From: Omphiscola glabra
Taxonomy: Eukaryota; Mollusca; Gastropoda; Lymnaeidae
Reading direction: 5' to 3'
Length of the DNA stretch: 64,000 bases
NCBI GenBank assembly: GCA_964017045.1
Contig: OZ024797.1
Span: 16,326,863 to 16,390,862 of the forward strand
The notes below the pieces were generated by a model, which was not told the DNA's origin, did no database searches, and worked only from the letters and a program-made list of their open reading frames with translations. The position numbers were made by a program, and so were the translations under genes. Positions 1 to 12,700 of the stretch are shown in pieces. Each line of letters opens with the position of its first letter. Within the stretch, counting starts at the first letter, position 1.

Positions 1-745
1 GTTAACCTGAGTACTGTAATATTAACAAAAAAATATAATAATATTTAGCCTATAATAAGGCGGAGAAATGTTGAGAAATATGAAACACAGGGTAGGAGGA
101 AAACTAAGGTATGTATACCAGTTAACAGTTTATCTTGAAATTCACACAAGATAATTCTTTTTATATTTAAATTTTTATTTGTACAGTTGCTTTGTTTACT
201 TTTACCTTTTTTCCACACGACACGCGTCCTTTGTTTTATTGTCTTTTTTGTTTTCATTCAATTTAGTAGTAGGGGTCCAACCATATGTTATATTTTATTA
301 TTTTCAAAAATTAATAATTCCACTTTTGGTATTTTTATGCACTGCAATATTACTTATATTAATATTATTATTAAAATGGAGAATCATTGCTTTGCCTTAA
401 TGCATATTTTCACAATAAATAAACTAAATCATAGTAATATATAATAGGTTATAATTACTATATTACAGTTTAACAAAGCTTAAGGAAAATGTCAACTTTG
501 CTTTGTAAAATTTCATTTGAGCAGTATGTAAGTTTAACTTTTATTATTTTTGCAGTGTCTTTAATGTTGAGTAATGGATTTTGGCCTTACTCTAATAATT
601 TTGAATCAACTTCCGTAAAGGGAATGTATTCTGCTTTACAGTTTGACAACACATCAATGTTGTCAGATTATTATAGTTAAAATAAAAACTATCCGATAAC
701 TTTTCATTTTACCCATTGTCACTCATTGTGTATTCAATAGATACA
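1..745. other. Upstream flank of COG2, no gene recognised
   Basis: AT-rich sequence before the COG2 start codon. Several short ORFs occur (the longest about 60-85 codons) but none has a recognisable domain or a convincing splice context. The last 100 bases probably contain the COG2 5' UTR and core promoter. No clear TATA box can be separated from the general AT-richness. Confidence 0.5.
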
Positions 746-3700
746 ATGACTGTCGACGTAGCTAATAAAGGCTTTACCCTTCCATCCGGCCCCTCCACTT
801 TATGTTTCGATAAAGAAGAATTCATGAAAGTAGGTTATAAAATATTCCATAAAATAACTTAAATTTACTTTAAATAAACTTTACACTTTACTTTACTTTC
901 CTGAATTCTACCCTTACTTACTGGATATAGACTACAGACAAATTATTTATACTAAATATTATAGTAGGCCTAAATAAAATATTTAAATTAGAAAATTTTT
1001 AAAGAGCTTAATGTTAAGAAAGTGTCTACACGTCCGGCGCGCCAGACTTTTTATCCCCTGCACTAAACGTCCGGCGCGCCTGACTTTTTAGTGCAGGAGC
1101 TATACGTCCGGCGACCAAATCACATGACCGCCGTAACAAACTCTACTTCTCAGTACTGACCTAGTTTTAAGATAAGGCATCTACATAAATCTGTGTGGTC
1201 TTGTGGTAGAAAAGACGCTTAGCGACCTTACGATACGTGATAGGTTACTGGATCGGGAACGAGTTTTAGTTTTTTTTTCTTATTTTTTAATTAAAAGTAT
1301 ATTTTATATTTAATTTATTATGTTTATTTGTAGCAGTAGTCAGAGCTTTATGAGATGTTTAACCAATATAAAGGACTTTTTTTTTTTTATTTTTTTTTTT
1401 TTGAGTCGGAATCAAATAGTAATACTAGTACGTCTACTACTACTAACACTACTAGTTAGTTAAGTCAAGTAGAGGCCCACTAGTTTAATATTCACAGTCA
1501 AATGCTTACAGTTTATGTATCTCATAGTCATAGCATATGAATATATTAACATGTTCAGTATTTATTATCTAGGGATCGGCTGACTAATATATTTAATTAC
1601 TGTACACAATATTGGAATATCATATGCAATGCAACTATTTTGCCGGCGACCTCTTGTCACATGACCCGACGGAATAATAACACCTACTAGTCGTCCGGCG
1701 GTCACATGACATATCTTCCACTAGCGGTCACTAGCTCGCTGGAAAAATTTCTCTAACTAGGCGTCCCGGTCATGTGACTTGGTCGCCAGACTTTTTATCT
1801 CCCGCACTAAACGTCCGGCGCGCCGGAAGTGTAGACACTGCCTAATGTTAACTTTTGAGACAGAGCCATAACTTAAATGTTTTAAAACTATTAAAAGACA
1901 AGTTTAGTTTTACAAAAGTTTAGGACTTGGCCTGTAATGGGTAGAGTGAAAGGAGCCCTAAGTCTAACTAAGCATCTTACTTTTATGCGATTGGTAGATT
2001 CTCTCCCCTTTGTTTATTCTTTTTTTGTTACTACTATAGTTAACTTTTCTTTTTTATATATATTAATTGGGCGATAGAATGTTGAAATTAAAGTTGCATT
2101 GGTTGGCTAATTAAAATATTTAAATTTTCTGGCATTTTGGAAAATGGATAATGTATTGATTTTTCTGACACATTTTGTGTTTGGCGGAACCTGCAATAAA
2201 GTGTGTAAAAGTGTATTAGATGAAACTGTAAGCTGGGTATTCATTATTTTAAAAATATTTTATATTGTTTTTCTTCATTTTTACACTTTTCTTACCACAG
2301 TATGTAACTGTAGCACTTGTGTTTTAGTTGAGGGAAGGGAGTGACCGCAGGTCATTGAGACTTTTTGCTGCATATCTACAGGGATACAATAAAGTTGCTA
2401 CATTTGGCACAAAATTAATCTACTACAGGCTGAAATTATGCTAGGAAAGGAGGCCACCACCGGTTGATGATACTTATTTCCACATATCTAGAGAGATACA
2501 ATAAAGTTGCTACATTCACCATGAAATTAATATACCGGCTGAAATTATTCAATTAAATTTTAGTGCTTTATTCATATTTTCGTTTATCTCTGTAAATAGT
2601 TAAAAAAGCACATTTTCTTTCTTTCCCCTCCCCATTTTAGCAAACTTGTTTTTGCCTCTTTTTATTTAAAAATAGCCAGTATCTTGGTTGCCATGACACA
2701 TCTGAAGGTCTGGGAACTGAGTGGTGTGTTAAACATAAATTTACCTTATTTTAATATGAATAGTCCAATAAATTTATTAAATCAGTGGGATTTAAGCAAC
2801 AGAGAGTATGTAAATTTAATTTAAAAATTAACCTTTTTGGGCATTAGAAATACAAAGGTATAAATATTACCTATACAACTTATTGAGTTAATGCATACAA
2901 GCATATAGTGCAGCAGTTCTCAACCCGTGGGTCGCGACCCCTTTGGGGGTCGCCTAAGACCATCGTAAAACCCGTGTACTCTACAGTTATGAAGTATCAA
3001 TGAAATTAATTTTGTGACTGGGGGTCGCCACAACATGAACTGTGTTAAGGGGTCGCAGCATTAAACCATAAATACTGTAAATAATTCCACAGAATAGTTT
3101 TATAAAAAAATGGATAAGTGGCATTGAAAAAATTCTGATCACAAATTATATTAAATATGATGATCCATTCCATGAAATTAATGATCTATTTAAAAGAGGA
3201 AATGTGATTTAGTTTGCTAAATTGAAAAAAACTTCCCAAATTTGTGCCAAATAATACATTATGATATATGCTGATGAGGGGGAGTGTTGTAATTTTTTAA
3301 AACAAATAATTACACGTAACCATGCTATTAGAAATCCACATTACAAATAATGATCACTTAACATTATATTAGTGCTTTTATAGTTCATTGAATGGTTGAA
3401 TAAAAGAGTTACATTTTCTTTCATTGAAAGATGATGGTCAAAAGTAATGGGTTGGCAGAATCCATGGCAATTTTGATATAATTTTTAATTTTAACAGTTG
3501 TAGATACCATTGGTAATGATTCAGTCCAGTAAAAGCACACTAAGCTGAATTCACTATGAATATTTCCTTCCTCTGTATAAATTTATTGTGAAGGTAGCAA
3601 CTTTATTAAATCCCTCTAGACACATGGCAGGAAGTGTCAACAACCTGCGGTCTCTCCCTTCACCTGAGCGCGCCACATTGGATAGTTACATACTGTGGTG

Positions 3701-6700
3701 ACAATTGGAAAGCATAAAAATGAAGACAAAAATTACTTTTAAAAATATTACTGGTGACACTGGTGTGTTGTTGGCAAAAGGACAACACCAGGAAGTGTTG
3801 ATAGTTTTGGGGAGGCACATTGCCACAAAAACAAATTGAGCCCTGGGCTCAACTGCCCTATCCAGTCACTTCAAAAAGTTTTAGAAAAGTGACTTAAGCA
3901 TTAAGATTAAAGGAATATGTAATTGGGCCCAGCCATTAGGTTTATAAAGGCACAAATATTTGTATAGGCCTTGATAGACAAAATTTAATTTGTTTTAATT
4001 CAATTGATTTATAATTCAATAATGAGACAATAATCAGGGGCATCTACACTGGGGTGGGTTGGGAAGGAAGTAATAGTAATTGGCTATAGGCCATACCTGA
4101 ATCTCTAATAAGTAATTTTATTGTGATTATTAATTTAATATTATTTGTATTGCCTATCTTAGCTAACTAGTCTATAACTATAACCTATAGGCAAAGGGTG
4201 ACTATAAGTTAACTTCTAGCCAATCTAGGGAAGTGGTTCCATACTTGACTGGAGTATAAACATTTTTTATCCTTTGGCTTTGGTGTGACTTAGGCCTATT
4301 ACTATTACATTTTTATTCTGCTCTCATGTTTTTAATTTAAATTGTAATGTTTACAAGCTCATCATCTGAATTCAACATATAAAAACAAAAAAGTTTGAGA
4401 TAACACACTCCATGTCTTTTTAAAATAACGAGATTACACGAGAGTTTAATTAAATGCAATGAAAGTTGTAATATATTGTATACAAGCTATTCATTTAATT
4501 TAATCATCACACTGTAATAATTGTTTTTTTTTAAAAATCTCTGCCTTTTTTAATCTAATGCCTATTTTGCAAATGGTTGACATTAATATTTTATACTATA
4601 CCTACTGGGAATAATTTCATCCAGGTTCTAAAATAGTAAAATTGGTTTGGATTAAAAAGTTTGTGGAAGACTGCTATGTGGGAATCCTCCAAGAGGATGA
4701 TAAACACATGAAGATGATATAAATTTGTTAAAACAAATAGGATAATTATTGGCTCATTAGCAAGCTGTCAAAAGTTTGAAGTAAAATAGCACAGCATATT
4801 TGTATGTTTAAATTTGGCAGATCACATGAAAAAAACATGTGTTTATCATGAGACATAATTATTTTTAAAAAAGTTATATTGCTTTTGTTTCATTAATTTA
4901 TGTTATATTACATTTTATATTAAAAAAAATTACTTTCTCCTGTTAATTTCATGTCTGTAAGAAATAAAAAAAGCCACATTTAAAATGTTTTTTTCCATGT
5001 TTTTATTGTGGTGTGCCACAGAAATCTGGTAAAGGTCTGGGTGTGCTTTGAGGGAAAAAAAGGTTGCTGAGCACTGGCTTATAGTATGGTGCTAGAAATT
5101 ATTATTATTATTATTATGGGTAGTTTTCTATAGCGTGGTACCCCAGCCTAGGGCTGGGCTCACCACGCTGTACATACAAATTAAAATGAACTTAAAAAAT
5201 ATAAATTAAAAACCAACCATTCAATATCAATTTACATGTGAAGCCATGGACGGCACTCCGCAGCATCGTTTAACTTTCAGAGGGGGAATCAGTCAGGATA
5301 GTAAAGTTTAAAGAGGTGTGTTTTGAGTGCAGTTTTGAAGGCTGTGATGGTTGATATATTTCTGATGTGTAGTGGAAGAGAATTCTATTGTTTGGGGGCA
5401 CAGTAAGAGAAAGATCTTTCACCGTATGTTTTTGTGCGAGTCTTAGGGACAGAAAGAATACGATCGTCTGCGGAGGAGCGAAGCTGTCGAAAGGGTGAAT
5501 AGACTAAATGGCTAAAGGACGAGCATATGATTTAATGTTTTTATCAGAATTTAAAAAAATGTTATGGATATGGAAGAATTCATTGGATTTTGAAACGTTT
5601 CAATATTGATGTCTTTTTTTTCATAATCATTTTTAACCTATGAGTTATTTACTGTAATATTAATTTGTAAAACATTATCATTTGCTAATGGATTTGTTGA
5701 CATTGTCTCCAGAAAGATTTTGAAGTGGACAAATTCATCATGGAATGTAGAAAGAAAGTGCCACTCGAGACTTTGCGGGATGACCTTGACCTCTACCTAA
5801 AAGTTATTCGAAGTGCAATGATTGAACTAATCAATAAAGATTATGCTGACTTTGTCAATTTGTCAACAAATTTGGTAAGTGATATTAATGACCTAGATTT
5901 TGACACCTTGATCATAAAAACGAAAATAAATTTAAAAAATTTGAAGGGGATTCTCACTGATCCATGTCTTGTGACAGTTGAATAATGAATTTTTATCACA
6001 TATATAAATATATGCAGTGATATTAATGGCATTAAAGGCATCAGGGTATAAACTGCTCATAAGAAGAGCTTATAAAATAAAATGCAACAGTAAGCAATAC
6101 AGTACTGAAAAAAAAGTTATAAAAAAAAATCCAGACTTAAAAAATATTTTTTTTGTAAGTAAATGACCTAAAAATTAATAAACATGCTAAAATGTATAAG
6201 ACATGCACCGGTACTTACTTCACAAGTCTAGACATACTGAACATTTCTAAAAATAGATGACTGCCGCTTGGAAAGAAATAAGTGGTCGCCTTATCTTTGC
6301 ATTCTAAAAAAAGATTTCAACTGCTGCTACAATCTTATAAAATATCACAAACTGACCTTGTTGTACAGAACAGTTGGGAATAAATTTTATTAACCCAAAC
6401 TTTTGACCCATTCTTTGGTTAATTATGTTTTTCTGTCATTGATTTCTACATTAAATCAGTATACTTTAAGAAAATTATAAAACTCTCCTATGAGTTGGTC
6501 ACTTATTCCCCTCAAATATATTGTTTTAAAAGTCAGCTTTAGAACTCCCAAAAGGATGCAGAAACATATAATTGATATGTTTTTTGTTACCTCAAAAGTG
6601 CCACCCCTCTAGGTACACTCCTATGACAAGAAGTGCCTTGGTTGTTGTAGTATATGAATACATTTAAAAAAAAGGTGCACCTATAAATGTGCATGAAAAA

Positions 6701-9700
6701 ATATGACATCCCCTGACATTATGCTTATTTAATTTTTGGTGCAAAAATTAATATAAGACACAGTCTTATTTTCTCAAAACACTGTGTAATGTGTACAAAA
6801 AGATGTGTACTATAGATAAATATGATGACAGGCAAGCAAGACTTTCAGTGATTCAAAGACTATTTGGACATCACCTTAAGTAAAATATTGATCAGGCACT
6901 TTAAAAAGCCTCTGTACAATCACCCCTTGCACTGTACCTTTGGAGTTGCTGTCTAAATTATTGCTGATGAAGAAGAATGAATGAATGACCCCAAAGCTAA
7001 TTTATATAATTTTTTTTTTTACTGCTAACATTTTTCCTCAAACCCTTTTAAACAGCATGGACAGTTATTGAATTGTGTTATGTTTGTGCTATGATTAATA
7101 TTGTTCAGTAAATGTTTTCTTTCCAGGTTGGTATGGACAAGGCCATAACAAACTTAACAACACCTTTGGGTCAGCTCAAAGAAGAAGTTCTTGTAAGTCT
7201 GGCATAAAGCAATAAAAACTGACATTAATGTTTAGTCTTACATATCTCTTATTAGCTTCTGCATGGAACATTAGCATAAAACAGTATTGAATCCACTGAA
7301 CACCTTACAGCACTATGTTTTACCATCATTACAGAGTGTACAAACAGCCATGGATGAGGCCATCAAAGCTGTCCAAGACAAGATCAAGCAACAGCAGGAA
7401 ATCCAAAGGAAGAAGGTTAGTCAACTTCAGAAGAGGGAAAACAAATGTTTCAATTTATGTGTCCTTATTAGCTTAGATTTTAACAAGATGGTGGTGGAAT
7501 GATTAAGAACAAACAGCAGATCCCATTAAGATACTTGCTCAAACTCTGGTCAAGCACACATTTTTCAAAGAGATGAACTCACTCCTCCACTTGTGTCATA
7601 TACAAATTCACCACCCTGTGAATAACTTTAAAAGTTTTAAAGATTAACAGATTTTCTTAACCTTACACCTGCCACCTATTTGCTCTGGCTTTATAATATG
7701 GAATCATGGAACATAGCAACCTGATATCATATATTCAGCTTATTTGGGGATCAGGGAACATAGCAACCTGATATCATATATTCAGCTTATTTGGGGATCA
7801 GGGAACATAGCAACCTGATATCATACATTCAGCTTATATGGGATCAGGGAACATGGCAACCTGATATTATACATTTAGCTTATTTGGGATCAGGGAACAT
7901 AGCAACCTGATATACATTCAGCTGGTAAAGTTTGTTGCTATTCTTGTAAGAGCATTGCACTTCTAATCCAAATATTTTTATTTATGGTATGAGAGTTGGT
8001 AGTAGCCTATAGCGTAGCTTTCTGAGCCCTTGAGAAATTTATTAGAAAGATTAAGTGATTAAACTCTTGAACAGACTGATGTAGAATCTATTGAACAGAC
8101 TGATGTATAGGATCTATTGAACAGACTGATGTATAGTGTTACATCTTCACATCTGTTACAGTGCTACAACTTCACTTCTGTTTAATCCGTTGCTGTCTAG
8201 GGTTAACGAATATACTCAAAGGTTCACAATAAAGAACAATACAACAGCATCCAATGAAGATAAAATGATAGTACTTTTATTATATGATTTAATCACAGCC
8301 AATGTCAATTTATCAATGTAGATAATAATAACTCTATTCTCTCTAACTACTCTCGACTAGACTAACTCTAACGATCTACTCTGGCTCTACTACTCCTGGC
8401 TCTACTACTGGCTCTGGCTCTACTCTTGTCAACTACCTCCTGGGTCTACCTCTTGTTAACTAACCCAACTACCCAGCTTACAGCTCTTATCCCCTCCGTC
8501 TGTTCACCCCCACCCAGCTACACTAATTGCTCAACACGAACCAATTTCACCTCTGACCCCACAATCTTGCCCTAACACAACATCTCACAGTCGCCATCCG
8601 CCAGACCAGAATTAATTAACGATCCAGGTCGTAACATTCCTCCCCCCTTTCGTTGACATCACTTACAATAGTGATGTCACACAAAAATGACATCAGAACA
8701 TTGCAAAACACAATTCACAACAATAGTCTTACCACTAAAATCTAAGATCAAGTATCATATGTAAATCCCGTTCCTAACATTCCCTGGTCAAATCATATTA
8801 CAGTAAATGAACAAAGTCATATCAATATCAATCAAATGGCATGACAAAATTGCAATACACAATTATAAACATCAGCCTCACTCCTCAAATCTAAGTTCAA
8901 ATGCCAAATGTAAACAATCCAGTTCACAACATTACAATACTATTATTAGTTAATGTAGAACTATAACCCTAACAAAACATCTCACTAAATGTACATAATC
9001 ACCATCTATATTACCAACAAGTCCAGGTGATTTTAATAATATTCAAAACAGGACACATTCAAAAATTAACAAATGAAACAGGGAGGAAAAAAAAACTCTT
9101 GACTGCTAGAGAGAGAAAAAAAAAATATCATCCGTGGAGTCATGTGGACAGCCCTGAACTGTCCAGTCTGTTCATATGATTGTAAGAGGGCGGGATATCT
9201 CTCTTGTCAGTCGCTTTCCAAACTTTTCCAAGGCTTAACACCAAAGCAACTCCCAAAAGTACTTTGTCATGTATATAACATAATAATGCATTACAAAACA
9301 AATCATTACACATCATAAACAAACCAAAACTGCTCTCACCTAACCCCACGTCAGGGAAAAAGCTCACCTCCTCCACGGAGACTCCATAAAAGCCAACCCC
9401 TCTGTTTTCACCTAACCCCACGTCAGGGAAAAAACTCACCTCCTCCACGGAGACTCCATAAAAGCCAACCCCTTTGTTCTCACCCAGACCGACTGAGCCC
9501 AAACCAGACCCTACACAAACACGGTTCTCAAGCCTTGAGCAACCCGTGACTTCCAAATCACTACTCAATTCAGCGCGTGGACTACTACCCTCGTAGCTCC
9601 ATGTGAAGTCGTCCCCATTGACTTCCACTTTGTTGACATTACGTCCCAGTCGTGGGACTGCACCTGACAAGTTTACGATCTCTACATCGTGACAACCGTG

Positions 9701-12700
9701 GCTTTCCCAGGTTCTAACACCTTCAAAATCAAAACACGCATTTTCCTCCTCCACTAAACTCCAATTTTCCTCTTCCACAAAATATTCATGAAGAAAATCC
9801 AAATCTTCATCCCGCACAAAATCAAAATGTGACTCTTGCACATAATCAAAATTGTTCTCCAGTAAAAAATTCACATATCCCTGTTGTACATCAACAAAAC
9901 CTACAGTTTGTACATCATTTTGTACTCCACCAAAAATAGTAAGGTGTACACAATCACAAATAATATTTTCATTAATAAACTTTACATCATAAGCATCATC
10001 TTGTACATCAAAATTGATATCTGGTACATTATCAAGATTCACTTGTACATGTTCAAATTGTGTATCACCTGCTTCCACTAATATTACCTCCTCCCTCGAT
10101 GCTACGAACAACTCATCGTCCCTACACTCAGTTATGTTTGCATGAGATTTCGCGGGACAACTGATCTCCTCCACAAACTCTGTAATTTCCCCATTCTCCT
10201 CATTTTCCCTGGCTGACAAAATAACTTTACGCTTCTCAACTTCTATTACTACACTCCCAGGTTCATTAACCAATTCCCCAGTTTCTAATTGATCCAACTG
10301 AACAAATTCATGCTTATCTGCCCTTGTGTCTTTAAAATAATACTCACTTATACCTAACTGAAAAGATTTACATTCATCATTTCTCCTCCTAGTTTTGTCC
10401 CCTTTTTCAGTTTGATTTTTGTTCTCTGACAGCTTTACCCATGACTTGCTATTTCGGCACCATTTAAGTCTATTCCCCTTTACTTCCACTAATGGTCTCC
10501 CCTTTTCCTTAACAACGTTATACCCCCTTTCCCTAACCTCCCGACTCTTACTTCTTTGTTCCTCCATTCTCAATCTCGCAACATCATCCTCTTGTTTTTT
10601 TATTAGATCCCTTTTCCACTTATCTAGCATTTCCCGTTCTTCCATCTCTCTAACGCGTTCCCGTTCTTCCCTCGCTCTCATTACCTGTTCTAGTTCTTGG
10701 GCTCGCTGTCTATCACGTTCCCGTTCCCGTTCTTCTCTCTCCTCTTTCTCTCTCTCGCGTTCCCGTTATTCTCTCTCTCTTAGTCTTTTTACTACCCACT
10801 GACCGATAGCTTCATCTTTTAAACCTATCGCCACTGCCTCCTCCCTGAACTCTAGAACTGATAGATTTTTTCCACTCCTTGTTTCCATTATTAATGAAAT
10901 AATGTAATTATATGAATATAAAATTGGATGAATACTGTTCCATAATAGAGCTATAAATATAAATTATTACTCGTACCTATAAAAGAATTCTAACCAATTC
11001 AAAAGAACTAATAGGTACCATACAACATTATATATAATTCGTACTAATTACCCGGTCTTGTTCTTGGTCTCTGGCACCAGCTTGCAATGGACAGCAAGAC
11101 AGTAGTGGTTGTGTCCAGCAGCAGCGGGCACAGCAATAAGAGGACACATCAGCAGTGAGGTACACTTATCACGGGTACAGCAGCAGTGGAACACATCAGC
11201 AGCGGGGTACAGCAACAGTGAGACACGGGTACAGTAGCAGTCTAACACATCAGCAGCGGGGTACACCAACAGCGAGACATCCGCAGCCGGGTACAGCAAC
11301 CAGCAGGGTACGGCAACAACGGGATACAACACAGGATTCGGGTACAAGAACAGCAGTGGAACACGTCACAGGACTCGGGTACAGGAACATCAGTATGTAA
11401 AAGGTCACAGCACGACAATTTGAATAATGTCTACTTCGAGGACTTCACGACAAAGCAACGGGGTACAGCAGCAGAGAAACATGTCACAGGAATCGAATAC
11501 CTGAAAAGTAGTGAATTACATCGCAGTGGAGTACATCAACAGCGAGACGTCAGCAGCAGGGTACAGCACTCAATAGGGTACGGTGACATATCAGCAACAA
11601 CGTACAGGAACGTACACAGTCCTATCGGAATACTACGTAGCAATGACACATGTTCTGGCGTACTTGAATGCAGGCTTGAAACTTCGGTTCAACACAGCAC
11701 TGTATAATTAATCCAACAGGTTTTTACATCAAACACATCAGTTTTAGACGAGCCCCAAATGTTACATCTTCACATCTGTTACAGTGCTACAACTTCACTT
11801 CTGTTTAATCCGTTGCTGTCTAGGGTTAACGAATATACTCAAAGGTTCACAATAAAGAACAATACAACAGCATCCAATGAAGATAAAATGATAGTACTTT
11901 TATTATATGATTTAATCGCAGCCAATGTCAATTTATCAATGTAGATAATAATAACTCTATTCTCTCTAACTACTCTCGACTAGACTAACTCTAACGATCT
12001 ACTCTGGCTCTACTACTCCTGGCTCTACTACTGGCTCTGGCTCTACTCTTGTCAACTACCTCCTGGGTCTACCTCTTGTTAACTAACCCAACTACCCAGC
12101 TTACAGCTCTTATCCCCTCCGTCTGTTCACCCCCACCCAGCTACACTAATTGCTCAACACGAACCAATTTCACCTCTGACCCCACAATCTTGCCCTAACA
12201 CAACATCTCACAGTCGCCATCCGCCAGACCAGAATTAATTAACGATCCAGGTCGTAACATATAGGATCTATTGAACAGAATGATGTATAGGATCTATTGA
12301 ACAGACTGATGTATAGGATCTATTGAACAGACTGATGTCTAGGATCTATTGAACAGACTGATGTATAGGATCTATTGAACATACTGATGTATAGGATCTA
12401 TTGAACAGACTGATGTATAGGATCTATTGAAAAGACTGATGTATAGGATCAATTGAACAGACTGATGTAGAATCTATTGAACAGATGGATGTAGAATCTA
12501 TTGAAAATGGTACAGATGGATGGGCCCATGGATAAAAATGACTGAATTGGAAAAGAAAATTAGTACATAACATTGGTAGTGGTTGGAGATGGTAACCATG
12601 GTGATGATAGTAAATTTGTCATAAGGGGCCATCCATAAATGACGTCACATAAATTTTGCCGATTTTTGACCCCCCCTCCCCCCATCGTCACAAATCGTCA

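Larger units (their letters stand above)
8137..12259 (-). mobile_element. Young non-autonomous LTR retrotransposon, Gypsy-like
   Basis: Two 500-bp direct repeats, 8137-8636 and 11760-12259, differ by one base (A/G) on full visual comparison. Each begins TGTTAC and ends GTAACA, and the element is flanked by TATAG (8132-8136 and 12260-12264), a 5-bp target duplication. Transcription is on the - strand: a polypurine tract AAAGGGGGGAGGAA abuts the 3' LTR (8637-8652), and TGGGGCTCGTC follows the 5' LTR, resembling a tRNA-Pro primer-binding site. The interior (3.1 kb) has a long leader and one ORF, with no protease, reverse transcriptase, RNase H or integrase. It must have been mobilised in trans. 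The Gypsy assignment rests on the 5-bp duplication and primer site only. Confidence 0.9.

Noticed and set aside
489..680. A 63-codon ORF upstream of COG2 as an exon of another gene
   Set aside because: No recognisable homology, no partner exon in the window, and AT-rich chance ORFs of this size are common here.
11048..11707. Ser/Gln/Gly/Thr-rich ORFs on both strands
   Set aside because: Caused by short CAGCAG/GGTAC repeats in the leader of the LTR element.
8136..11944. Identical 61-codon ORFs at 8136-8321 and 11759-11944 as a duplicated small gene
   Set aside because: They are the same part of the two LTRs of one retrotransposon and lie antisense to its transcription.
8137..12259. An endogenous retrovirus
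   Set aside because: No envelope, polymerase or capsid signature is visible; a non-autonomous LTR retrotransposon explains the structure.
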